This document shows positions 7,284 to 14,838 of a DNA stretch of 22,054 nt, one piece after another. Source of the stretch: VMCP01 sp964592635 (GTDB lineage: Bacteria; Bacteroidota; Bacteroidia; NS11-12g; UBA955); NCBI GenBank assembly GCA_964592635.1, contig CAZQFZ010000034.1, positions 1-22,054 of the forward strand, read 5' to 3'. The translations under genes were made by a program, and so were the position numbers. Within the stretch, counting starts at the first letter, position 1, and each line of letters starts with the position of its first letter. The notes beneath the pieces are model-generated. The model saw only the letters and a program-made list of their open reading frames with translations. It was not told the origin of the DNA and did not search any database.

Positions 7284-7955
7284 TTATTCAAAAACTGCGG
7301 AGCCAATTCGTACCATGGTGCTCCCGAATTCAGTGGCGATTTTATAATCGCCACTCATTCCAATAGACAACTCCTTAAATTTATCGGAATGGGGAAAATA
7401 TTGGAATTTTATCCGTTTGTATAGTTCTTGAATTTCCTGAAATTCATAACGGATTTGATCTTCATTTTCTGTAAATGTAGCCATACTCATGAGCCCGCAT
7501 ATTTCTACGCCTTGCAACGTGTTTTCGAGCAACAAGGCATGTACACTTTTGAAAAATGTGTTTACATCGCTGGGAAGTAACCCAAATTTGCTTTCTTCTT
7601 GGGCAATGTGGACTTGAATGAGGACGGGAATTTGGCGATTGAATTGCATCCCATAACGATTTATTTCCAATAAGAGTTTTAAACTATCTACCGAGTGAAT
7701 CATGGAAATGAATTCAGCTATGTATTTGACTTTATTGGTTTGCAGATGCCCTATCAAATGCCATTGTATATCCTGGGGAAGGGCTTTTTTTCGTTCCAGT
7801 AATGCTTGAACTCGATTTTCGGCCATGATTCGAATTCCAGAATCATAACATTGTTCAATTTCTTCGATGCTACGATATTTTGAAACAACAATGAGTTGAG
7901 TACTTGAAGGCAAGTCGTCCTTTATACGTCGAATATTCTCTGCGATCCGATTCAT
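7284..7955 (-). CDS. yggS: YggS/PLPBP-family pyridoxal-phosphate homeostasis protein
   Basis: A cytosolic PLP-binding protein of the alanine racemase N-terminal fold (COG0325), thought to buffer vitamin B6 and amino/keto-acid pools rather than catalyse a reaction. From the chosen start the protein has 223 residues, the family norm. The PLP lysine is K26 in LIVVSKYRS. Other motifs are HLIGHLQTNKVK, IHSVDS, the phosphate-binding GMSGDYKIATEFGSTMVRIG and the QVHIAQEESKFG segment. I chose ATG 7953-7955 over the frame's first ATG (7989-7991): the extra 12 residues are not conserved, and a -7-like sequence overlaps that longer start. Two motif positions differ from the usual pattern: AENRVQ where GEN-x-VQ is common, and ICGLMSMA where RGLM is common. 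It is divergent from the DUF4296 gene. Confidence 0.9.
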   Translation of the reverse strand: MNRIAENIRRIKDDLPSSTQLIVVSKYRSIEEIEQCYDSGIRIMAENRVQALLERKKALPQDIQWHLIGHLQTNKVKYIAEFISMIHSVDSLKLLLEINRYGMQFNRQIPVLIQVHIAQEESKFGLLPSDVNTFFKSVHALLLENTLQGVEICGLMSMATFTENEDQIRYEFQEIQELYKRIKFQYFPHSDKFKELSIGMSGDYKIATEFGSTMVRIGSAVFE

Positions 7956-7961
7956 TTTAAT

Positions 7962-7969
7962 TAAATTTG
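7962..7969 (+). promoter_or_regulatory. Possible -7 box for the DUF4296-mutS2 unit
   Basis: TAAATTTG matches TAnnTTTG, with only a poor TCTG at the -33 position (7939-7942). If used, it would give a leader of about 140 bases before the chosen DUF4296 start, containing the hairpin at 7999-8037. It lies just upstream of the YggS start codon on the opposite strand. Confidence 0.35.
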
Positions 7970-7998
7970 TATTTTTATGGGATTCTATCATGGCAAAA

Positions 7999-8037
7999 TA
8001 AACGGCTTTTTTTTAAATACTTTAGAAAAACCGTTTA
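7999..8037. repeat. Inverted repeat/hairpin in the yggS-DUF4296 divergent region
   Basis: TAAACGG (7999-8005) pairs with CCGTTTA (8031-8037). After a single bulged C, TTTTT (8007-8011) pairs with AAAAA (8026-8030), closing a 14-base loop. It is a 12-bp stem with one bulge between two divergent genes. It is not followed by a clean T-tract on either strand, so it is not an obvious terminator; an operator or leader structure is possible. Confidence 0.45.
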
Positions 8038-8114
8038 CGCATTCGCTTGTTACTACATCAATTCTTTGCGCTATGCAACAACAGAATCCAAAGTGCAACC
8101 TCGATAAAACTCTA

Positions 8115-8480
8115 ATGAATCTTCTTCAAAAGTCGATACCATTCTCCAGAACTAACATATCAATTCTGATTCTGTTTGCAATATCGATCCTTTTTTCGTG
8201 TCAAACTGAGCCAAAAATCTCCCAAGAGAAAATGATTCCATTGATGGCGGATGTAATGCGGTTGGAAGCATCTCAACAGGTGGAGTACAATTACATGACT
8301 ATGGCGGATTCGTTGTGGGCATTGAATTATGATTTTGTACTAAAAAAACATCAAATTGATTCAAGTGAGTTTAAATCAACGTTGGAATTTTATAAACGAA
8401 ATCCCTCAGAATTTTCTATTCTGATGGGAAAGGTAATTGATGCATTACAGGAAGAGGAAATTAAGCGTTTTCGCCGTTGA
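8115..8480 (+). CDS. DUF4296 family lipoprotein
   Basis: 121 residues from ATG 8115. The frame is open back to 7977, but those 46 extra residues show no conserved features. Starting at 8115 puts the hydrophobic segment (ISILILFAISILFSC) in a normal signal-peptide position, with lipobox LFSC and cysteine 29 as the lipid anchor. The mature part matches DUF4296, a Bacteroidetes family of unknown function: MIPLMADVMRLEA, then YDFVLKKHQIDSSEFKSTLE and FYKRNPSEF, echoing the family's short helical pattern (kYgid...F..Sl.yY..nP). The stop TGA is 5 bases before the mutS2 ATG, so the two genes are very likely co-transcribed and perhaps translationally coupled. Function unknown. Confidence 0.82.
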   Translation: MNLLQKSIPFSRTNISILILFAISILFSCQTEPKISQEKMIPLMADVMRLEASQQVEYNYMTMADSLWALNYDFVLKKHQIDSSEFKSTLEFYKRNPSEFSILMGKVIDALQEEEIKRFRR

Positions 8481-8485
8481 TTGCT

Positions 8486-10900
8486 ATGATTTACCCGCCA
8501 AATTTTGAAGAAATAATTGGTTTTGATTCGATTCGTAAAGAATTGATGAATTTGTGTAGATTGGAATCCTCGGAGGCCTTGGCTGGGGGATTTAAAATGC
8601 ATACCGATCAACAATTTGTTGAAACCGATTTGGATGATTTGGACGAATGCAAACGAATCAATGAATTATTTCCGTCGCTATTTCACTGGGTACAAGTCAC
8701 CGATATTGCGCCGTGGCTGAAATACATCAACGTAGATGGTTATTTTTTAGGGGAGGATGAATTTGCTGGAATATTGGAAATCTTGCATTTGTATGCTCGT
8801 TTCACCAATACCTTAAAAAATCGAATGGAAGACTTTCCGCTGTTTTATAAACGGTTTTCAGCAAATGATTCTGTACTCCCAACCATTCAACTGATAGAAA
8901 ATGTAGTAGATAGAGAAGGTAAACTGCGGGTAAATGCATCGCAAGCATATCAAAAACTATCGCAAGAAATTTCAAGATTGGATCGAGAAGCCCGCATTCA
9001 AACGCATTCTATTTTTAAGGCTTGGAAAGCACAAGGATATGTGGCCGATACCGATGTTACAGTGCGAGAAGAACGATTGGTTATTCCCATCTTGGCCGAA
9101 TTTAAACGGAAAGTGCAAGGGTTTGTTAAAGACGTTTCTGCCACAGGCAAAGTATTGTATATTGAACCTGCAGCAATTCTTGAAATCAATAATCGTTTAA
9201 AAGAGCTTTTTGCCGAAAGAAAGCGCGAGCGCGAACGGATTTTAAAACAATTAACGGCACAATTGAGTCCCAAAACTCACCAATTGCTTCAATTGATGGA
9301 TTCCATTACTCAGGCTGATTTTGTTTATTCCAAGTGGTTGCTTTGTGGTCGTTACCGTGCTGAACGTCCTCGGTTAAGCAAGATTCCTAAAATAACACTA
9401 AAAAAAGCCTACCATCCTGTATTACATCGTGAACTTTCGGCTCAAAACAAGCCAGTGGTTCCCTTGCAAATTGAAATGGATGAAAAGCGAGTAGTTGTGG
9501 TTAGCGGACCCAATGCGGGTGGAAAAAGTGTGGTTCTTAAAACCACCTTGTTGCTGCAATACTGGCTTCAATGCGGCTTTTATATTTCGGCTTCTCCGGA
9601 TAGCGAGTTGGGATTTTTTACTCATTTGGCCATAGATAGCGGTGATGGACAGTCGCTCGAAAGTGGTTTAAGTACGTTCAGTGCACATTTGAAAAACCTG
9701 AAGGCCATTTTGGAAATGTCGGACCACAGTACCTTGGTGGGATTGGATGAATTGGGAACAGGAACGGATCCTAGATACGGTGCACCAATTGCCCAGGCGG
9801 TGTTAGAAGAATTGCTCAAAAAATCGTCGTTTGTTATTGCTACTACGCATTTTTCTCAAATACGTGAATGGGGAAGAGGCATTCCGAAAGTAATTCAGGC
9901 GAGTATGCAATACGATGCCATTCATTTGAAGCCGTTATATACGTTTGTGATGGGGAAACCGGGAAGCAGTTTCGCCTTGGAGCTAATGCGAAAAACGGGT
10001 TTTGATGGTAACTGGATGAGCACCATTGAACGTTTATCGGGTGAATCTTTGGGAAAAACGGAGGATCTTATGTTGGATTTGGAGCGTCAAAATCAACATC
10101 TTTTGCAACAAATTCAAGAGAACGAAAAGCGAACTCAGCATTTAGACGCTCTTATTTCGGAATATTCAGAGTTGAAAGACAAAATCAACTCCAAACGACA
10201 GGCCATTTTGGAGCAAACACGGTTGGAAGCTAAGCAGTTATTGAGTACAGCCAATCAGCAGATTGAACAAACCATTCGAATTATACGTGAAAATTCGGCA
10301 GACAAAGTAAAAACCAACAAGGCCCGTGAGAAGCTAGATACGTTCAAAGTGGGATTAGAGAAACGGGTAGGACAAAAAATACAGGCAGCTCCAGCATCCC
10401 CCGAAAAAGAAAAATTGAGCGAAGAAAAGCAGTTGAAATTGGATCCAAAATCGATTATTCCGGGTGCCAAAGTGAAAAATCGTTTGAGTGGTCAAACGGG
10501 TGAGGTGCTTGAAGTGAAAAAGGATAAAGTATTAGTGGTATTTGGATTAATCAAAATGTGGATGCCCCTTTCAGAGCTTCAACCGTCTCAGGAAAAAACG
10601 GGAGGTCCGAAACAACGGAGTACTTCGGGTTATAATTGGGTAGAGAGGCAGAGTGTTTTTTCAGACACCTTAGACTTACATGGGGTTCAACCGGATGCGA
10701 GCTTGGAAATTATTGCAAAGTGGTTGGGTGAGGGATATGCTTTAGGCCGTCGAGAATTGAAAATTGTGCACGGTAAAGGAACTGGTGTTTTGCGAAGAAC
10801 GGTGAGAAATCACTTGAAAACCATGAATTTTGTTAAAAGTTACCATTCAGAAGACAAATACAATGGCGGTGATGGCTGTACCATTGTAGTGCTAAACTAA
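8486..10900 (+). CDS. mutS2: MutS2 family ATPase with C-terminal Smr domain
   Basis: 804 residues. MutS2 proteins are MutS-like ATPases that lack the mismatch-recognition domain. They act in suppression of recombination in some species and in splitting collided ribosomes in Bacillus; which role applies here is not known. From N to C: a helical core/lever region (1-330); Walker A GPNAGGKS at about 341-348; an ABC-like signature SGLSTFSAHLKNL; Walker B VGLDELGTGTDP with D421/E422; the VIATTHFSQ switch; a long coiled-coil arm (about 520-630); and a C-terminal Smr domain from about 727 with LDLHG and HGKGTGVLR. The Smr end reads GGDGCTIV where GGxGxT is usual. I chose ATG 8486 (MIYPPNFEE); the frame extends only to a TTG three codons earlier, overlapping the DUF4296 stop. 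Confidence 0.95.
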   Translation: MIYPPNFEEIIGFDSIRKELMNLCRLESSEALAGGFKMHTDQQFVETDLDDLDECKRINELFPSLFHWVQVTDIAPWLKYINVDGYFLGEDEFAGILEILHLYARFTNTLKNRMEDFPLFYKRFSANDSVLPTIQLIENVVDREGKLRVNASQAYQKLSQEISRLDREARIQTHSIFKAWKAQGYVADTDVTVREERLVIPILAEFKRKVQGFVKDVSATGKVLYIEPAAILEINNRLKELFAERKRERERILKQLTAQLSPKTHQLLQLMDSITQADFVYSKWLLCGRYRAERPRLSKIPKITLKKAYHPVLHRELSAQNKPVVPLQIEMDEKRVVVVSGPNAGGKSVVLKTTLLLQYWLQCGFYISASPDSELGFFTHLAIDSGDGQSLESGLSTFSAHLKNLKAILEMSDHSTLVGLDELGTGTDPRYGAPIAQAVLEELLKKSSFVIATTHFSQIREWGRGIPKVIQASMQYDAIHLKPLYTFVMGKPGSSFALELMRKTGFDGNWMSTIERLSGESLGKTEDLMLDLERQNQHLLQQIQENEKRTQHLDALISEYSELKDKINSKRQAILEQTRLEAKQLLSTANQQIEQTIRIIRENSADKVKTNKAREKLDTFKVGLEKRVGQKIQAAPASPEKEKLSEEKQLKLDPKSIIPGAKVKNRLSGQTGEVLEVKKDKVLVVFGLIKMWMPLSELQPSQEKTGGPKQRSTSGYNWVERQSVFSDTLDLHGVQPDASLEIIAKWLGEGYALGRRELKIVHGKGTGVLRRTVRNHLKTMNFVKSYHSEDKYNGGDGCTIVVLN

Positions 10901-11002
10901 GGGTGGATTCAAATAAATTTTATCTAGTTCTCGAGGATTTTGACTCTTGAAATTATCGTTTAAAGTGCTTTTGTATGTGAATGAATTAAAAAGGGTTTGA
11001 TG

Positions 11003-11010
11003 TATCTTTG
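11003..11010 (+). promoter_or_regulatory. -7 promoter box immediately before folD
   Basis: TATCTTTG, a full TAnnTTTG match, ends 4 bases before the ATG at 11015. Transcription from this box would begin at or within a base or two of the start codon, implying a leaderless or nearly leaderless mRNA. No TTTG was found at the 19-21-base -33 spacing. Confidence 0.6.
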
Positions 11011-11014
11011 TGGT

Positions 11015-11899
11015 ATGGGTCAAATCTTAGATGGAAAGGCAGTTTCTTCATTCTTTAAACAACAAATAGCTTCTGAAGTCCAGGAAATGATATCAATGGG
11101 ACATCGCGCACCCCATTTAGTTGCCATTTTGGTTGGAAACGATGGTGGCAGTAAAACCTACGTAGGGGCTAAGGAAAAAGCATGCAAGGAAGTAGGTTTT
11201 ACCGGAACTATATTGCATTTCGATGATTCCATTTCACAAGAGGAGTTACTCCAAGAAGTACACAGGATTAATGCGGATTCGAATATCGATGGGTTGATTG
11301 TGCAACTTCCGTTGCCCAAACATATCAATGAGAACGCCATCACACAAGCTATCCTCCCAGAAAAAGATGTGGACGGTTTTCACGATATCAATATGGGGAA
11401 ATTAACTAAAGGAGATCATTCAGGATATATTTCGGCCACTCCGCTGGGCATTACCATGTTGCTGCAATATTACGATATTGAAACTACAGGCAAGCATGCC
11501 GTTGTAATTGGAAGGAGCAATATTGTGGGTCGCCCAATGAGTATTTTATTGTCCGATTCTTCAAAGACTGGCAATGCTACAGTAACTCTTTGTCATTCAC
11601 GCACTAAAAATTTGAAAGAATGGGTTTCTCAAGCAGATATTGTTATTGCAGCCATAGGTAAACCCAATTTTATTACTGGTGATATGATAAAACCGGGCGC
11701 AATTGTAATTGATGTCGGTACAACACGCGTTGATGACGATTCCAAGAAAGCAGGATGGAGATTGTTGGGGGATGTGGATTTTGCAAGCGCTGAATTAAAT
11801 TCGAGTTTCATTACACCTGTTCCAGGCGGAGTTGGCCCGATGACTATTACTGGGTTGTTGTTTAATACATTGAAGGCTAGAAAACGACAAATTGCATGA
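11015..11899 (+). CDS. folD: Bifunctional methylene-THF dehydrogenase/methenyl-THF cyclohydrolase FolD
   Basis: FolD interconverts 5,10-methylene-, 5,10-methenyl- and 10-formyl-tetrahydrofolate, supplying one-carbon units for purines and formyl-Met. The chosen ORF has 294 residues, the normal size. Motifs are LDGK at the N-terminus, the catalytic YVGAK (Y49, K53), DGLIVQLPLPKH, KDVDGFH, the dinucleotide-binding VIGRSNIVGRPM and the C-terminal PVPGGVGPMTI. The frame can start earlier, at TTG 10997 (or ATG 11000), but those codons lie on the TATCTTTG promoter box, and family members begin directly before ILDGK. ATG 11015 is therefore preferred. The stop overlaps the queE start as ATGA, so the two form an operon. 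Both enzymes handle pterin-derived compounds. FtcD, another folate enzyme, lies about 3 kb downstream on the other strand. Confidence 0.96.
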   Translation: MGQILDGKAVSSFFKQQIASEVQEMISMGHRAPHLVAILVGNDGGSKTYVGAKEKACKEVGFTGTILHFDDSISQEELLQEVHRINADSNIDGLIVQLPLPKHINENAITQAILPEKDVDGFHDINMGKLTKGDHSGYISATPLGITMLLQYYDIETTGKHAVVIGRSNIVGRPMSILLSDSSKTGNATVTLCHSRTKNLKEWVSQADIVIAAIGKPNFITGDMIKPGAIVIDVGTTRVDDDSKKAGWRLLGDVDFASAELNSSFITPVPGGVGPMTITGLLFNTLKARKRQIA

Positions 11900-12492
11900 A
11901 ATTTCCGATAATGGAACATTTTTACACCATACAAGGTGAGGGGGCATACAGCGGTTTTGCTGCCTATTTTATTCGTTTGGCGGGATGCGATGTAGGATGC
12001 GTATGGTGCGATGTAAAAGAAAGTTGGCATACCGATGGATATCCACAACATACGGCTGCTGAAATGTTGGAATGGGTTCGAAATGCTGGTGCCGACCGTG
12101 TGGTAATTACGGGCGGTGAACCGGCAATGTACGATTTGAATTCTATTTGTGAGTTGTTCAATGCCGAGGGTATTCTCGTTCACATAGAAACATCCGCTGC
12201 CCACCCCATACGAGGAAAATTCCATTGGATTACAATTTCACCAAAGAAATTCAAGTCGCCTTTAATGTCTGAAATGTCAAAAGCCAACGAATTGAAAATC
12301 ATTGTTTTTAATAAGTCGGATTTTGAATGGGCAGAAAAATGGGCTAGTTTTTGCGATGCCAATTGTAGCAAATACCTACAGCCAGAATGGGATAAACGCG
12401 AAGAAATGACCCCATTAATCATCGATTATGTGAAACGAAATCCGCATTGGCAAATCTCGCTGCAAACTCATAAATTTATCGGAATCCCTTAA
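11896..12492 (+). CDS. queE: 7-carboxy-7-deazaguanine synthase QueE
   Basis: A radical-SAM enzyme converting 6-carboxy-5,6,7,8-tetrahydropterin to 7-carboxy-7-deazaguanine in the pathway to queuosine, the modified wobble base of certain tRNAs. It has 198 residues. The N-terminus FYTIQGEGAYSG is the QueE substrate and start signature. The cluster motif is C31-DVG-C35-VW-C38 (CxxxCxxC), and VVITGGEPAMYD is the SAM-binding GGEP. The C-terminus carries YLQPEWDKREEMTPLI and ISLQTHKFIGIP, typical of Bacteroidetes QueE. The start ATG 11896 overlaps the folD stop by four bases (ATGA), indicating translational coupling. The other queuosine genes (queD, queC, queF, tgt) are not in the window. Confidence 0.95.
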   Translation: MKFPIMEHFYTIQGEGAYSGFAAYFIRLAGCDVGCVWCDVKESWHTDGYPQHTAAEMLEWVRNAGADRVVITGGEPAMYDLNSICELFNAEGILVHIETSAAHPIRGKFHWITISPKKFKSPLMSEMSKANELKIIVFNKSDFEWAEKWASFCDANCSKYLQPEWDKREEMTPLIIDYVKRNPHWQISLQTHKFIGIP

Positions 12493-12512
12493 ACCAGGTT
12501 ATAAAGTTGAAC

Positions 12513-13637
12513 ATGTTTCGAACGCGCGCGATTAGAAATCTTTTTTGGGTTGGTTTTTTCGGGGGATGTCTTTTCTGTTCTCCCCATTTTTTGCAAGGGC
12601 AAATCTCTCAAACAGAAAGAGCTCTGAAGAAACAGTATTTCCCGTTTTCCGATTCAACATCCCGCAAAATTGAGGATTTTTTTGATCGACATCAGAAAAT
12701 TGGAAACTTTAATGGAACCTATTTGATGTTCAAACAAGATAGTTTGATTTATGGTTCTAGAGGATATGCCATATACAGCAATTTGGATTCGGTGGAACCC
12801 AACGATATCTTTCAGTTGGCTTCTGTTTCAAAAGTGTTTACCGGAGTTGCAATTATGCAATTGCATCAGGATGGATACTTAAATATCGATGATTCAGTTC
12901 ATTGGTATTTACCGGAATTGAATGTAAAATCGTTAACAATTCGACATTTACTTAGTCATACCAGCGGCCTGCCCGATTATTTTTATGCTGATTACAAAGG
13001 ATTCGCACTCAAAGAAGGGGAATCACACATGAAAAATGAACAAATAATTGATGTAATTAATAGTCAATCCAGTCGTAAATTCGGTCGCCAAGGTTTTTAT
13101 GACTATTGCAATACAAATTATGTTTTTTTGAGTTTAATTGTAGAACGAATTACACAACAGAATTTTAGAAATTATGTTAAGGAGCATGTCTTTAAAATGG
13201 CGGATATGAAATACACCCATATTTGTGATTTTGACAGTCTTGCATTAATCAATTATCCCGTTCAGGGGTATAACAATTGGAGCGTTTTCGATGATGTCAT
13301 GTTTAATGGCACCACAGGAGATAAAGGGGTTTATTCTAATGTATTTGAGATGTTTTTATTTGATAGAGCACTCAGAGGGTCGTATATTCTTCATGAAGCC
13401 ACCAAGGAAGAAATGTGGACACCACAAACCGTTACAGGACCGGGTGCTTATTATTCAATGGGTTGGAGAGTAAAATGGATTGACAATCAAAAATGGGTAT
13501 TTCACAATGGATGGTGGAAAGGATTCAGAACTTATTATTGGCGCTGCCTCGACGATGATAAGTGTTTTGTGGTGCTAACCAATAATGTTTATGGTAGATT
13601 CTTGAGTACCGCTGAATTGGTTAAATTATTGGAATAA
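12513..13637 (+). CDS. Exported serine hydrolase of the beta-lactamase/DD-peptidase fold
   Basis: 374 residues from ATG 12513; the frame also allows a TTG two codons earlier. An N-terminal signal segment (NLFWVGFFGGCLFC...FLQGQ) predicts export, cleaved probably before QIS. The PF00144 (class C beta-lactamase-like) active site is complete: S104-V-S-K107 (SxxK) in FQLASVSKVFTG, Y198-C-N (YxN) in YDYCNTNYVFL, and H331-N-G (the KTG-equivalent) in VFHNGWWKGF. HLLSHTSGLPDY and GDKGVYSN are also typical of this family. Members include peptidases, esterases and penicillin-binding proteins. The sequence does not tell which, and beta-lactam resistance should not be assumed. It starts 20 bases after queE and may be read from the folD-queE operon. 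It converges with the T9SS gene. Confidence 0.88.
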   Translation: MFRTRAIRNLFWVGFFGGCLFCSPHFLQGQISQTERALKKQYFPFSDSTSRKIEDFFDRHQKIGNFNGTYLMFKQDSLIYGSRGYAIYSNLDSVEPNDIFQLASVSKVFTGVAIMQLHQDGYLNIDDSVHWYLPELNVKSLTIRHLLSHTSGLPDYFYADYKGFALKEGESHMKNEQIIDVINSQSSRKFGRQGFYDYCNTNYVFLSLIVERITQQNFRNYVKEHVFKMADMKYTHICDFDSLALINYPVQGYNNWSVFDDVMFNGTTGDKGVYSNVFEMFLFDRALRGSYILHEATKEEMWTPQTVTGPGAYYSMGWRVKWIDNQKWVFHNGWWKGFRTYYWRCLDDDKCFVVLTNNVYGRFLSTAELVKLLE

Positions 13638-13767
13638 ATTTCCGCTGAGTTAGTGAAAGCATTCGATTAAAACTATTGAGTAATATGGAAAATTTGGTCG
13701 AGTAAAAATCACAAATTTCTGATAATAAAATTGTAGAGCGGGCAATTTAAAGAATCATGCAAGAATC

Positions 13768-14811
13768 TTATTCGAGTATAATTTTTAGTCGAGCCAATGA
13801 TAATGATTTTTTAGACTTTAGGTGAATAAAATACATTCCTGGATTTAAATTGTGCTTCAATATTATCGAATTGTTGATCGGCAAAGTAGTTTCTAATTCA
13901 ATGGATTGAGAAAATACCTGTGTTCCTGTTGCATTGAAAATATCAAAAGAAAGGGGCTCAATATGCAACAAACTTTCTGGATGTTGAATCAAATGCAAAT
14001 GCAAAAATCCAGTCGAAGCAATTTGCGGATTCTCAATAGTTATAGTTGCATCCATTTGATTTAATTGGTTGTTGGAGTTGGTAATCAGTTGATTAATAAC
14101 ACCTACAGCATCCAAATCAAATCCTGATGAAGCAAAATTGGTAGGCCATGGGTCATTGATTAAATTTCCACGAGAGTCTCTGGATCCCCAACGAGGATCA
14201 ATACTACCTACCACATCGATTATTTTTACGTAATAAATGGTGGTTGGGAAGTCTGGGGTATCTTTAAAATCGTTCAAATCGAACGGAGTTCCATAAGGCA
14301 TTCGGAATCGTCCGGCAAGATTGTGAATGGAATCGGGATAGGTAGTACCGAAGGGCTCCGTTTGTTTGTTTATTTGGGATTCTGATATGGATGGAAATCG
14401 AAAAAATCTTTTACCATCATGGGAAACCTCAACATGAGCCAATTCCAGGAAACTGTCGTTGAATGCATTTTCAAAAACGGCAAAATCAAATCCTGTGCCG
14501 TCAACAATGGGATGGGGGAATCGGAGCACAACTGATCCGCCATCGCCTAAGCTTATAACACCATTTTTTCTATGCTTGCCCAATGCAGAGTTAATTGTTC
14601 CCACAGAAGCCATGCCTGAATCGGGGACGTTTATTTGTCGCAAACCCGGAAAAGCAGCACCTTCGGAAGCCCAATTGACAAAACAAGAAGAATCGCCGTG
14701 TATAGCAATGCTATTTGCTTTTCCGGGGATGGTATTGAACTGGGCTAATGCCAGAGAATTCCATCCCCCGAAAAAAAGGAAACCCCAAAAATAAGCAGGT
14801 TTAAATTTCAT
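13768..14811 (-). CDS. T9SS-sorted cell-surface protein with C-terminal type A sorting domain
   Basis: 347 residues from ATG 14809-14811; the frame extends only to a TTG four codons earlier. The signal peptide (YFWGFLFFGGWNSLALA, then QFN) directs export through Sec. The C-terminal ~80 residues resemble the T9SS type A sorting domain: FDIFNATGTQVFSQSI, a PGMYFIHLKS turn and the final strand LARLKIILE. The central domain has strong motifs: GDGGSVVLRF, DGTGFDFAVFENAF, LELAHVEVSHDGKRFFRFP, NLAGRFRMPYGTPFDL, VKIIDVVGSIDPRWG and GFDLDAVGVIN. I recognise these from a Bacteroidetes 'cell surface protein' family that I recall being encoded near TonB-receptor and cobalamin/iron-uptake genes; that association is from memory, not shown here. 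It lies 27 bases downstream of ftcD on the same strand. Confidence 0.78.
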   Translation of the reverse strand: MKFKPAYFWGFLFFGGWNSLALAQFNTIPGKANSIAIHGDSSCFVNWASEGAAFPGLRQINVPDSGMASVGTINSALGKHRKNGVISLGDGGSVVLRFPHPIVDGTGFDFAVFENAFNDSFLELAHVEVSHDGKRFFRFPSISESQINKQTEPFGTTYPDSIHNLAGRFRMPYGTPFDLNDFKDTPDFPTTIYYVKIIDVVGSIDPRWGSRDSRGNLINDPWPTNFASSGFDLDAVGVINQLITNSNNQLNQMDATITIENPQIASTGFLHLHLIQHPESLLHIEPLSFDIFNATGTQVFSQSIELETTLPINNSIILKHNLNPGMYFIHLKSKKSLSLARLKIILE

Positions 14812-14838
14812 GTTGAAAAGCAAATTTTGGCGGGAAAA

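Noticed and set aside
7977..8114. 46-residue N-terminal extension of the DUF4296 protein
   Set aside because: It places the lipoprotein signal segment in mid-protein and shows no conserved features; ATG 8115 gives a standard lipoprotein.
12513..13637. Serine hydrolase as an antibiotic-resistance beta-lactamase
   Set aside because: The SxxK, YxN and HxG motifs define the broad PF00144 fold, which includes many peptidases and esterases; nothing in sequence or context supports a resistance role.
13638..13767. 130-base region between the hydrolase and the T9SS gene as a regulatory RNA or terminator
   Set aside because: No stable GC-rich hairpin, T-tract or promoter box was found in it; it looks like plain AT-rich spacer.
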